A stretch of DNA of 64,000 nt, taken from assembly GCA_029876055.1 (NCBI GenBank), contig CM056875.1:8209001-8273000 (forward strand), in the 5' to 3' direction. Made by a program: the position numbers and the translations under genes. This DNA is from Madurella fahalii (taxonomy: Eukaryota; Ascomycota; Sordariomycetes; Sordariales). The notes under the pieces were generated by a model. That model saw only the letters and a program-made list of their open reading frames with translations, made no database searches and was not told the origin of the DNA. Positions 53,451 to 64,000 of the stretch are shown here, one piece after another (the first letter of the stretch is position 1; every line of letters starts with the position of its first letter).

Positions 53451-54322
53451 CGTGGGGAAAATGGATATGCTCTCCCTGGAAGAGGATGTCGCAGAGGTGC
53501 TGAGCCTGCTCTCCTTTGCTGGGGGTTCGGGGCCGGGGTCGGGGTCGGGGCCAGGGCCTTAGAAGTTGGATGCTTTGGCCTGTTCTGGTATTTGAGAGTT
53601 TGTATGGCAGATTCGAGCTAGTCCCTTTGGGAGTTTAATGGAAGTCGCGCCTAGAAGTATAAGGAGGTTTTTGTTTGCGCCCCCTTGCGACGTGAATGTG
53701 TGGAAGTCAACTCTGCGTAGCCCTGGCGAGAAAACGGTCAAGCGGCCCTTGGAACGTAAGAGTGGAACAACACCCCGTCAGCGAGGATGATGGCATTCTT
53801 GATCTATATATCTTGGCACATCCCATCATATCTCCCTCAGCTGCCATTCCCCCTTCGGAAACACCTTCCAACAAAATGGGTATAATGAATTGCTCAACTC
53901 GTGGGCAAATAAGGGGACATACATACCTTACACACTGACACAGCACACATAGCCGGCAAATGTCCTTTACCCCGGCTGCCATCGTCCAACCGACCACATA
54001 AGCCACTCTTCTATCTCACACCGATCCGACAGTGTAACAAAAGAGAGGTGACGCCGGGAAACCGGCATGGAAAATAAGTGTGACCATAAGCCTCATGCAC
54101 TCATATCCTTCCTTTCCCTGCCTGACCAAAGGAAAAAAGAAAAAAAATGTGAGAGGAAAGAAAAAGCGTTCTAAAAGAGGGGAAGCATAAAGGTCCCCCC
54201 GGGTATCCCTGAATCTGAATAAGCCATCCACTCGCTTTCCTTCTTTAACACCTCCGTATGTATCCACTTGTGTATCCATATCTCCCTCCGCCCCATTATG
54301 CAGTTCCCCGGACGCCCACCTC
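53451..54322. other. convergent intergenic region
   Basis: Lies between the secreted protein gene and the 3' end of kinesin-3. It holds the G-tract element at 53521-53557; the rest shows no gene. Confidence 0.5.
53521..53557 (+). other. G-quadruplex-type sequence
   Basis: Five runs of four or more G separated by 2-3 nt (TTC, CC, TC, TC), then CCAGGG. It fits the classical four-tract quadruplex pattern with very short loops, 70 nt after the stop codon of the secreted protein gene and on its sense strand, so it could also form in the mRNA 3' untranslated region. Confidence 0.7.
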
Positions 54323-57300
54323 CTACCACCCCCCGATCCTCGGACTCACCGCCCCGCTAGCGCTCGCGCTCCCGGCGCCGCTCACGCTGGCACTCGCCAT
54401 GGCGAAACTCTGGTCAATCTTCGCAACCCAGTCCATCTTCTCCCGCTCGCTGCGCGCCGCAAATAGCCAGGTATTGTCCGTCCCGTAGACGGCAAATACG
54501 CCCGCCTGGAGGCGCTCGCTGAGCCTGGTGATCCCTCCTCCCCCGCCTCCGTTGGCATGATTGGAGCGGGCATTTTGACTGGCCGTGTTAGCCCCGCTGC
54601 TGGGCCAAAGGGATGCGATCAACCCGCCCGTCCCTCCTCCCCCTGCCGCCGCCACCGCCGCCGTTGGCGAAGCCGCTCTCCGGCCGTTGCCGTATTTCCT
54701 GTTCCCGTTCCCGTTCCCGTGGCCATTGAGATTGCTGTTACTACCGCCACCGCCGCCGCCATCCATATCATGCCCCTCCCCATACCCATACCCGTACCCG
54801 TACCCGTACCCTTCCCCGCCCGTGTTCAGCAAGCCCAGTATCCCCGGCTGGCTATCCACCCTCGAGTTCCGCAAGCTGGCGATCGCAATTTCCTCGCCAT
54901 CGCCCACGCTGTGAATGTGCAGGTACGGCCGGCGCAGCTCGACAAAGCGCTTAACCCACCGCGTCGAGTCGGCGTTGGGCACGAGCAGGTACCCACCCTT
55001 GAGCACGCTCGGGTTTTTGGGCACGCGGATGACGGTCGCGACAAAGGCCGGAGCTGGCGCCGGCGAGTCAGGGCTGCCGACGGCGCCGTCCTCGGGCGGG
55101 TCCGTGTTGGCTGGGCTGAGGATCTTGAGGGTTGGGTCGGGGTAGCGCTGCCAGAGCTTGAGGGCGCGGTTGAGAAGGCTTGTCTGGTGTTCGGTGTATT
55201 CCGGTTCTGGTCCTGGGGTAGGTGACGGTTGCGACGTATCGTCGGCCTGAGGGACATTGTTGTCTACGGCTGGTGGGGACGCGACGGGAGATGAGGCTTC
55301 GGATGGCTCGGGGGTGTCTTTGAGGAGCTCGGCGATCGAGTCTGCGTCGCTGTTGATGGGTGGTGGGGGAGGTAGGTCTCCGTCCTCGGGCCCGCCGGCG
55401 CCGTTGGCTTCGCCATTGGCGTCGCGGAAGCCAATCTTTTTGAGGAATGTCTGGACCGCGGCAATCTCGGACATCATCCGTCGTTTCTTTCTTGAGCTGA
55501 TGTAATCAGCCACCAGCGAGACTCCGCGCGGCGTCCAGGCGGCCAGGTTCTCCTCCCCCTTGACGTAGTCATGCTGGCTGTTCATCCGCCAGAGATCGCC
55601 CACCCGTTTGATGGGCGCGGGCCGCATCTGCAGCGTGAAGATGCCTGTTGACGAGTGGACGATCCGGACGTGCTGCCACAAGGCCGAAAACATTGACGTC
55701 TGCCGAACAAAAGAGCGCGAAAGGATTTGGCAGCAGACCTTCAGCGAAAACTTCATCGGCTCGGCGAGCTTCTCGGAGCTGATTTCCCACGAGACTGTCA
55801 TCTGAACCCGATACTTATCCGCCGTCACCCGGTCCAGCAGCAGAGAGTTGTGAAGACTCGAATCCCATTGGCCTAGAATGGTAATGCTTCGGGTCCCGTT
55901 GGCGTTTGTCCGAAACACGGGTTTGGATGACAGCTTCAGCGGCAGTTCCGGACTAGGAGAGCCCAGATCAGGCGTCTTGCCTGCGCTGTCCAGGAGCTGG
56001 ATCTTGCCGGCCCGCATCGAAGTGACATCGTCCCACGGCAGCGCGTCGCCCGAACTGTGGGTGAGATTGATGGCGATTCGCCTCTGTAGTCCCTGGTGCA
56101 GCTGGAATGTGCCGCTGTCGAGCTCGCTGGTTTGAGTGACCTCGACAGGCACGTAGTCGCCCTCCTCATTCAACTCGAGGATCTGCACCCGCGCGAGCAG
56201 GTCGTGTTTCTCCTCGGTGAAGAAATGAGATTCGCTTATCCGAGCGCCTTTAGGCTTGCCCCGGGATATAGGCACCCCATCTCTCATATCATCCCAGCTC
56301 AGGAGCTTGTCGAGGTGCATGGCAGATACCTTGGCGAATATCGCCACCCTTAGCGTTGTCTCGGGAGGTGCGGATAACGGAACGCTCATGCTATGGACGC
56401 TCTCGAACCTGATCGGACCCTCGTCAAAGTCCTTGATCATCTGCGTAGTGGTGATCCCGTCCTCAGAGATGCCGGGGATAAAGAGCTGGGCGTGCACCTC
56501 GGTGCCTTCCCGTTCCGCGAAGCCAACCATCTCGTGCATGACTATGTTGAACTTGAGCGTATTTGCCGGTGCCCGAGCGCTAGACGGTTCCAATGCAAGT
56601 TTGATGATGCCAATCGCGTGCGACGTGTGTGGCGAGAAGACGTCGAGCGTGAAGTCCTGAACCCGGCTCTCAAACACGGCCTTCAGGGGAACGTCGACTT
56701 CCCCGACGAGGGTGTATTGCGGCATGCAGGCCTCGATGAACGGGTTGTCAAGGCTCAGATGCTGGGCGTATTCCGGCTGATCAAGGTATTGGTACATCTG
56801 CCGCATCTGTCTGACCCGATCGTGGAGCTTCTCAATACTCCACAAATGCGCAACACCGTGCTTGTAGTCGACGACGCGGACACCGATGCACGGTTTCGGC
56901 GCCTCTTCCAGCGGGATATCCTCCCCTTCGCCGGTCAGTCCATTCAGGACCATGTCGTAGGACGAGCACAAGAGGTGGCCCACATCAACCACCGTGAACT
57001 GGAAGACGACGTGTTCGTCCAGCTCGTGGCTCATGATCTGGGCCTCCTTCAGCGTCGAGGCGTGTTGCAGGACTGCCTCGGCCATCTGCACGTAGCGTCG
57101 GCTTCTCCAGTGTTTGACCACCGCTTTTGCGCGCTCAATCTCGTCCTCCGACAGCTTTGGTTTTGCCTTGGGCCGCTTGAGCGGATCCAGCTTCTCGATT
57201 TTCGCCTCGAACTCGCGGCGCTGGACTTCGAGCTGCTTCTGCATGTCTGCTTTGAGTTGAATGAGCGTCTCTTCCATCCTCGCCTTCTCCTTCTTAATCT

Positions 57301-59764
57301 CCTCTACCTCGACATTTGCAGCCTCGGCACTCTTGAGCTGGTCCCGGTACTCTTCCTTCTGCTTCTCCAGCTGGTTCTGCATCTCTTCGCGAATTTCACG
57401 AAGTCTTTCCTCCGTCTCACCCTGCTTGGGCGTCGACGGCATGGTCAGGACGGTATCGAGCGAGAAGTTGTCAATGGTGCCTGTCGAGAGGTACTTTTCC
57501 CGGATTGGATACGACGCCATCGATTCTATATCCTCATCTCCCTCGCGGCCATTCACACGTTCGGCCCGGGCTCTCTGGACGTCCTCAAACAAAGCATTGA
57601 GTTCCTCGTCGGTTAGCTTGGCAAAGTTCTGGTCCGTCCCGAGAATGGCGGGCGCCGCCTCTCTACGAGCAAAAGACCAGTCAGACTCTTTTGCGTTCCG
57701 CTGGAAAGTAGCCGGCGAGTCCGGGCGGCTGTCGCTGAATTCCGAGACCCCTGTGCTGTAGGTCCGGTCGTGCCCTGGTTTCGGACTGGGAGATGGCGAT
57801 GTCCTTTCTAGCGCTTGCAATTGGCTTGCTGTCACTGACTGCCGCAGCAGGCTCTGTTCTGCACGCTCTGCGCGTTCTGCACGTGCCTCTAAGGGATGGT
57901 TGAACCTGAAAATGTGGAAGTCGCCTAGGATAATGCGGTACCCCGAGTGCAGACGCGTCGGCTCCGTGATCCGTTTTCCATTCACCATGACGGCTGCCCC
58001 TTCCTTGGGGATGAGCATCACGGTCCCATCCGCCGCATTCTCAAAGACGCAGTGCTCATGGAGAATCCTCGACCCGTTCAGACGGATGTTTGCCTGGTGG
58101 TCGGCGTTCGACTCGACGTTGCCGACTGTTGTCGAGCCGGGCTTGAGGTTGTAAACCAAGCACTCGGCAAGGAGGGGGTCGTCTGAAAGATTGACCAAAT
58201 GCGGCATCTTCTTTGGCGTGGACATGCCGATGAAGCCCTTCTCGATGCTGATTCCCAGTTCCTCGAGGGCCGCCTCCCGTTCCTTGTGGATTTCCTCGGT
58301 CTTGGCCAGCTTCTGTTCCCAGGTCTGGTTGAGGTCTTGCAGGAGCTTCTCGCTCTGGTTTAGTTGTTCGGCAATCTCGGCCTTTGACACCTTCTTTATC
58401 GTGCCATCGGACTGCGTGATACTGACGATCTGCTTCTCCAAAGGCGTGCCTTCCGCGTACACCTCCTCAGCTGGGACGGGGGCACCGCCGGCGCCGCCTC
58501 CACCGGCTCCCCCGCCAAGTTTGCTCCGCAAGAGGGCCAACTCTTCCTTCAGTTCGCGGATCATGCGAGCGTTGGCGTCTTCGTTGATGACAGCGTGGTT
58601 CTTGATGCGTTTCGCAGAGTCGGCGTATCGGAGAGTGCTGAGCGTCTCGTCGTAATTGATGTCTGCCGGGCTGATGGCAGCAATCATGGCCGTCATACTG
58701 TTTCCTCCCAGCGAGTCCTTCAGGAGCCAGGTGAGAACGCTGTCTCGGTAAGGGACTTGGCCTGCTGCGCCCTTCTTTTTCTTGCCAGTGGAGAGATCCG
58801 CCAACGCTGCAATCACACGACCCAGCGTAGAAAGAGAGCGGTTGATCTCGGCGCCTTCTTTCAGACGAGCGCCAGTCGCGCCCGTAGAGGTTGCTCTTTC
58901 TGAACCCGCAAGATCGACGAGACTGATCTTGGCCGCCTTTTCCATCTCCATCTTGGTCTCGGGGTCAAAGCGCTTTTGGGTCAGCATGAGCGTGAAGACG
59001 GCGTGACTCCGACTCGACGTCTCGTTCATGTTGGTCGCGGCCACCGTTCTCGCCTTGTTGCCCTCGTCCATCAAGTGCTCGATCTCTTGGAAGCTCCCAA
59101 CAACCAACTTCGCTAGATCCTCGACGTACGGGCCCGTGGAAGGGTGCTCCCGAACCTTCAGGTTCCCTTTGTTGGCCGGGTTGAGAAGATCGCGCACTCG
59201 TTCATTGTAGATTTCAAGGTACGACACCTCGACCGTGCAGCGCAAGTTCTTGTCCTGTTGCATCTCCCCGATTCTCCTAAACATATCCTGGCAGATATTC
59301 GGAATGATACCAGCGTCCTTGCCGTAGCCCATCATTGAGTATGACTTTCCCGAGCCGGTCTGACCATAGGCAAAGATACAGTTGTTGTAGCCCTGAAAGG
59401 CATTGTCCAGCAGCGGTTTGCCCAAGTCTTGGAAGAGATTGTCCTGTCCCGCGTAGTTTGGCGCGTTCTTGTCGAAGGACCAGTACGACTTGTCAAAGGC
59501 GAAGACTTTTGGGCCGTGGTCCTTGACCCCTTTCCCTCCAGCATCCGGCGGCGGGGTCAAAACCGTTTGGTTGTCTTTCATTTCCACGATACATTTTGCC
59601 CCTCGGTCGTGTTCTGGCAGCGCATTCCAACGTCAGTCTCGCTGCTCGTTTTAGCAACACAACCACTGCATCCGAGACGGCTCACCTCTTCCGTTGAAAG
59701 GACGGCATCTGACCACGACCTTGATATTCCCTCCCCCGCCAGACGGTGCTGCGCCGGGCGCCAT
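54323..59764 (-). CDS. kinesin-3 motor protein (Unc104/KIF1A type)
   Basis: Exons 59764-59686 and 59613-54323 give 1789 residues. The single intron (donor GTGAGC) splits CRPFNGRE, and splicing restores the kinesin N terminus IKVVVRCRPFNGREHDRG. Motor domain 1-360: P-loop GQTGSGKS (110-117), switch I NETSSRSH (223-230), switch II DLAGSE. A neck and short coiled coils follow, then an FHA domain (about 510-610: TTVGNVESNADHQANIRLNG, RILHEHCVFEN), more coiled coil, the kinesin-associated region, and a C-terminal PH domain beginning near KGGYLLVPNADSTRWVKRF and ending MDWVAKIDQ. Fungal kinesin-3 carries early endosomes toward microtubule plus ends in hyphae. The PH domain is interrupted by a long Gly-rich loop with a (GY)n run. 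Confidence 0.97.
54782..54812. repeat. CCCRTA hexamer repeat coding for (GY)n
   Basis: About five tandem CCCATA or CCCGTA units on the plus strand; read on the minus strand they code the GYGYGYGYGYG run in the kinesin-3 PH domain loop. Confidence 0.85.
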
Positions 59765-60778
59765 GATGGCGGCTTTACAGCGGCTCGCCGGGGTTGCTCG
59801 GGAGGGCGTGGGACGATAGGCGACCGCGTCACGGGGCTCGATCGGTCTGGGCGACAGCAACCGGGGCCAGGCACGAAGCGGATCTAGGGATTATGGCGCA
59901 ATCTTGAATTTCCCAGCATGCAGTTCCCGGCCCGCAAGATAGCACCCGCGCGCATCCTCCCACCGCAAGCCGCGTCGACAGGGACTCCAGGGGACGTCGA
60001 GTCGCGGTCGGATTTAACTCAGTTGGTCGCGATTAATCGAGATTGCCCTGCGGGGGAGGGCGGGGATGGCCCTGCGGTCAGGAAAATCGGCTTGAGACTT
60101 GTCGAGTCGTCGTCAGGGGCAAGCCTGCAACCTGCAGAACGTTTAAATCTTTATGTCCGGTCGCTGGCCGGTGGAGGCGTGTCCCGCGGCGGCACACAGT
60201 TGGCGGAGCGTCTGGTGTTGGGCGATGTTTGTGGCCAAGATGGCGCTTCGAACCGATCAGCGGCGCAGAGGAATTTCTAGAATGCGTCCCCGTGTCAACA
60301 AATTTCGGGAGGGGGACGCGAGGCGCGCACCCGTTCATGGCCAGGGACACTGCCGCTCGCTGCACGAGCACGACCCAGGGTCCGTCCAGAGGGCGGGAAC
60401 GGCCGCCTATTGGGCCGCCTGGGGCTTCGTCACCGCTGCAAATTAGGTACCGTGTGAGCTTCCCTTCACGTGTCAACAGCACCGGCAACGCGCTGAAATA
60501 TTCACCTAAAGACTCTTGCAATTACCAGCAGTTCATGCAGTGCTACCTAGACGTCCTTTTCCTCCTTCTGTTTGTACGTTACAACTGGGCCATGTAAACC
60601 ACCTGCGATCTTCAGGGGCTTCAATCTGCGGTTCCCAGGGGTGCGCCTAAGCATCATGCATAGATGGAATCTTTCGGCACTATCTGTCTCCTCGTCGCAC
60701 CAGCACCCGCTATAACTACCAAACCATATGGCATTTATCTATCAGCGGTGCTAAGTACCTGAATCCAGCATCATCGAT
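59765..60778. other. intergenic, kinesin-3 promoter and LTA4 hydrolase 3' flank
   Basis: About 1 kb. In-phase open sequence continues upstream of the kinesin ATG to 59860 but without family resemblance. No gene supported. Confidence 0.5.
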
Positions 60779-62966
60779 TCAGGACGACTCCGCCGTCGCG
60801 AGGCCCAGGTCCTTCTCAACCAGTTGGCGGCAGATAGGATGGTAGAAGTCGCGGTTCTTCTCGAACGTCTTGACCGCAAGATCGCGGTCCACCTTGTTCA
60901 GGCTGCGGAACAGCGGCCTGACGAACTTCATGCGCCCAACTTCAGCAAGAAGTTCAGCCACGCCGGGATAAGAGCTGGTGTCCTTGGCCTTCATCGCGAT
61001 CTGGTAATACGCGGCCTTCAATTCGGCATTCTTAGAGGCTGACAGGCCGTACACCTGTCCAAGTTGTTGCTGTGGCCTGGTTAATTGGGGGATATACGCA
61101 GTGAATACTGGCCAAGGCCGGGTAGACATACCGACTGTGCCGCTGTCAGAGGCTCTTCAAAGTCTTGGACCTCATTCAAAAACACGAGAACCTGATTGCC
61201 GGTCCATGATGATGTGTCCGACGGGCTGGGCGAAAAATCTTTTCGCTTCCACTTCTCGGCCAGTTCGTAGCACGTATCGACAAGCGACGTGTCGAACTCT
61301 GGTTTCGGCGGCAGTCCTGTGTTGTAGAATCGGCCCTCCCAATCGATCGCCGAGATCTTGTCCTTCAGGTCGGCGTATTCAGGAGGGCTGAAGAACTCGA
61401 GGAACGTGTCCTTGAACTCGTACGAGTCCAGCGACTTGTTCGCCCACTTCCCAAAGTAGTGCGGAATGAACTTGTCAAAGTTCTCTCGTCCGACGAGGCG
61501 ATCTAGATAATAAATGAAATGGAACCCTTTCTCGTAGGGCACGGTGCTGAATGCATCATCTGGATCGATGCCCTTGTGGCTGATGCATAACTTGGTGAAC
61601 TCGTGGTTCTCACCAAACTCCTCGATCGCTTCCTCTGAGAGCGGTATTAGCAAAGGCCGAGTGGCAGGCTCGAACAGAGCCCTTACCGAGAGCTTTCCAA
61701 CCCCTGATGGCAGAAAAGTCAAAGTGGGCATCACTCCCGTAAATCGAGGCTTGGATGCGCCGCTCCAGATACATAGTCCATCCTTCATTCAGCCAGCTAT
61801 TCAGTGGTCAGCGCATGGGCAAGCGGTCTAGAGCATAGCCGAGAGGATGGACTTACAAGTGTTCCCAGCTGCAGCTCGTCACCAAGTTGCCGCTCCAGCT
61901 ATGGGCGAGTTCATGAGCAATGACGTCAATGTTTTGACGGTCACCGCTGATGATTGTGGGTGTAGCGAAGGTGAAGATAGGGTTCTCCATGCCTGGGTCG
62001 TGTCAGTCTCAGCCAAAAGAAGGTTGATCCCAAACACTGACCGCCGTACGGGAAGCTTGGAGGCAGGATGAGGACATTATACTCTCCCCATCGGTAGGGG
62101 AAGACAATCCTCTCGGCGGCGTCCAGAAACTTGTCCATGTCATCCTTGAGCTCCCATTGCGATGCCTCCAGCTCCTTGGGTCCCGTGGCGACGCAGGAGC
62201 GCTTGCCAATTGGGGCCGTGACGATATCGCCGGAAGCCAGGGCAAAGAGGTATGAGGGGATTGGGATTTTTTGCTGGAACCTGTAGACTTTCTCCCCGTC
62301 TGCGTCTTCGGTTGCGCCCGGCACTGGGACGCCGCTGGCAACTACCACATGGGGGCTCGTAATGATGAAGTCGTATGTGCTCTTGACGTCGGGCGTGTCC
62401 TGGCAGGGGAAGATGGAGCGCGCGTGGATTGCCTGGCACTGGCTGAACATAAAGGGGGCCTTCTTGTTGCTAGTCTGGGCGGGAGTGAGCCACTGGAGTG
62501 CCGTACACTTCTCCGTAGTGGTCAGCTCAATTTCCAGTTTAACCACTTCCCCCTTACTGGCGCCATCGGGTACAGACACATGAACCGGAGACCCGTTAGG
62601 GCCAGTCCGTGCCTTGATCTCCCATTGCGACGGAGCCGAGTTGAGCTTCACACAGGACACAGATAGGTAGCTGGAATCGAGAACGATTTCCTTGCTGGCC
62701 TTGTCCGTCTGTGACTCGAGCTCGAGGATCACCGAGCCGCGCAGACACTTGTCCGTGAAGTCAACCTTGAGGTTGGCTGTGGTGTGCTTGGTCCGCCATT
62801 CGGTGTAGTTGGACAGGGTGTTAGGATCTCGGACGGGCGCCATTCTAGACACTGTCATGTCAAAGCCAAACCAGCGACGTTGCGAATGTGCTGCAGCAGT
62901 GTTCGCGATGGAATGGGCTGTTCCCCGAGCGAGCCTGGCTCTCCCAAACCGAGAAAAACCCCACAT
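60779..62966 (-). CDS. leukotriene A4 hydrolase / bifunctional aminopeptidase (M1 family)
   Basis: Five exons, 62966-62042, 61992-61857, 61796-61687, 61634-61132 and 61069-60779, give 654 residues; starting at the inner ATG 62843 gives 613, the usual LTA4H size. Zinc site: H335, H339 and E358 in HELAH with 18 residues to the second Glu; E336 is catalytic; GGMEN (308-312) is the exopeptidase motif. [13 protein letters not shown] and the C-terminal HEAT-like domain ([35 protein letters not shown]) complete the family architecture. Family activity: aminopeptidase and epoxide hydrolase (yeast homologue Lap2). The first 41 residues ([20 protein letters not shown] and beyond) are Arg-rich and acid-free, like a mitochondrial presequence. 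The last acceptor is GCCACAG rather than the CAG 7 nt earlier, to hold the frame. Confidence 0.95.
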
Positions 62967-64000
62967 TGGAAAACCCCACTTCGGCGCAGTAAGTTGACGC
63001 CTATCAATGTGCTCTTCCCTCCCTCACGCTTTCCTACTTCGTCGGGTCACGTCTAATGCGTTTTACCTGATAGGCTGTCAGACGACGCTGGTTTGTGCAT
63101 GTGATTCATCACATGACTGCTCCCAGCAGTTAAGCCGGCACTTGCCGATATTCTTGGGACTCAGTTTGTCTTTCCCGCCAACCTGCGCCTTTCTCATACA
63201 GGTTGCTGTTGTTTTCAGTCTGAAACTTTTGCGTCCCATCGCTCGTTTTTCTGTCCTGTGTTTCTTTCTTTGGTTCTCGGCGGTGGTGTTTTCCCGCGTT
63301 CGTCAGCTCAGGATTGATTTCCTGCTCTGTCGTGGTGTCCGGTCCCGCGACGCGAAACATGTTTCAAGCTCCCCACAGCCCCGGGATCTTGGCCTGTGTT
63401 TGGCTGATCAACGTGACAGGAATGGGTGGATCACGGGAAGTCGCTGGAACAATCTGAAACTTTCCGCACGTGCAGGCTGATCGCTCATCGTTGACCTAGG
63501 GATGTCCTTGGCGTCGAGGTGGAAAAAATGGTGTCGGCCGCCTGCGCCTCTGCTGGACAGCATCAAGACATCCCGCCATCCACCTCATTTTCACAGAAGA
63601 TCGGGGGATGCAACGATGGCGTGCAAGCCACTGGGGTTCCAAATGGAGCCGCCTCTTTGCTGCTTGCTCCCCTTATCACCACTTCCTCATGGAGTCGTGG
63701 CGTATTTCTTCATTGGACGAGCAGGCTGAGGGCAACCCATGTTTGATCAAGTTCCCGACATGATCCTGATCCTTCACCCCAGACGCCACCACCCAGCGCA
63801 CGGCAAACTGTGCTCATCCTCCGGCAGTTTCTCAACAACGGGTCGAACATCGCCGACACGCAGGCAAGGGGCGTTCAACATAAGACGGGCGAACAGGCAT
63901 CAAGCATGGAGAGATGCCCAGGCATAGGTTGCGGTACATCTCGTTGGAGGATCGTCGGTTGGGTAGTTCAACTGCCGGATCAGTTTTTGAGGGAACAGTT
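62967..64000. other. right flank, no gene supported
   Basis: Upstream region of the LTA4 hydrolase gene. Pyrimidine-rich stretches near 63150-63300 resemble a promoter or leader. Short open frames at 63500-63930 show no family resemblance; a gene starting beyond the window cannot be judged. Confidence 0.5.

Noticed and set aside
56393..57616. 407-codon plus-strand open frame within kinesin-3
   Set aside because: Antisense shadow of a continuous, conserved kinesin-3 coding exon.
1..64000. Biosynthetic gene cluster, CRISPR array or intact transposon
   Set aside because: Genes are mostly unrelated housekeeping functions; no polyketide, peptide or terpene synthase, no spaced direct repeats and no transposase or reverse transcriptase were recognised on either strand.

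Overview
This window is nuclear DNA of a filamentous ascomycete, most likely a sordariomycete close to the Sordariales. The evidence is short GT-AG introns with CTAAC-like branch sites, monocistronic genes on both strands with long intergenic spaces, GC-rich coding sequence, and a protein set that reads as Pezizomycotina: a long NMR-type regulator, a secreted GtaA-type glutaminase, fungal kinesin-3, and an RFTS-domain chromatin protein. Gene models were built by hand from splice signals. Each spliced CDS listed keeps an open frame and has a length divisible by three.

Layout, left to right. 0.8-3.3 kb: NAD-type malic enzyme (-). 3.3-7.5 kb: long stretch with no recognisable gene. 7.6-13.5 kb: RAD7 (-) and RAD16 (+), the two partners of the global-genome nucleotide excision repair complex, arranged head to head. 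14.4-17.0 kb: secreted glutaminase (+). 18.1-19.4 kb: RRM/SR-type RNA-binding protein (+). 21.3-23.5 kb: unrecognised 625-residue protein (+), followed by a coding-like remnant with two in-frame stops. 24.7-29.2 kb: ABCC/Yor1-type ABC transporter (+). 30.5-31.6 kb: Csi2-like single-pass membrane protein (-). 32.8-33.9 kb: intron-dense FCF1 (+). 33.9-38.1 kb: second gene-poor stretch. 38.1-39.6 kb: nitrogen regulator NMR (+).

40.3-42.4 kb: ERG2 sterol isomerase (-) and exosome subunit CSL4 (+), divergent. 43.5-44.5 kb: short Sec2-domain exchange factor (+). 45.0-49.4 kb: tRNA pseudouridine synthase PUS4 (-) and an RFTS-domain protein resembling Raf2/DIM-7 (+), divergent. 49.8-51.2 kb: tocopherol-methyltransferase-like enzyme (-). 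51.6 kb: intron-containing tRNA-Leu(CAA) (-). 52.9-53.5 kb: small secreted cysteine protein (+). 54.3-59.8 kb: kinesin-3 (-). 60.8-63.0 kb: leukotriene A4 hydrolase/aminopeptidase (-).

Most genes are conserved housekeeping genes that do not form one pathway. The clear functional coupling is RAD7-RAD16. Other points of interest are the probable heterochromatin RFTS protein, paired start codons that could give mitochondrial and cytosolic forms of two enzymes, a GC-AG intron in FCF1, and a cluster of GATA sites before NMR. No CRISPR array, bacterial-type operon or intact mobile element was seen.
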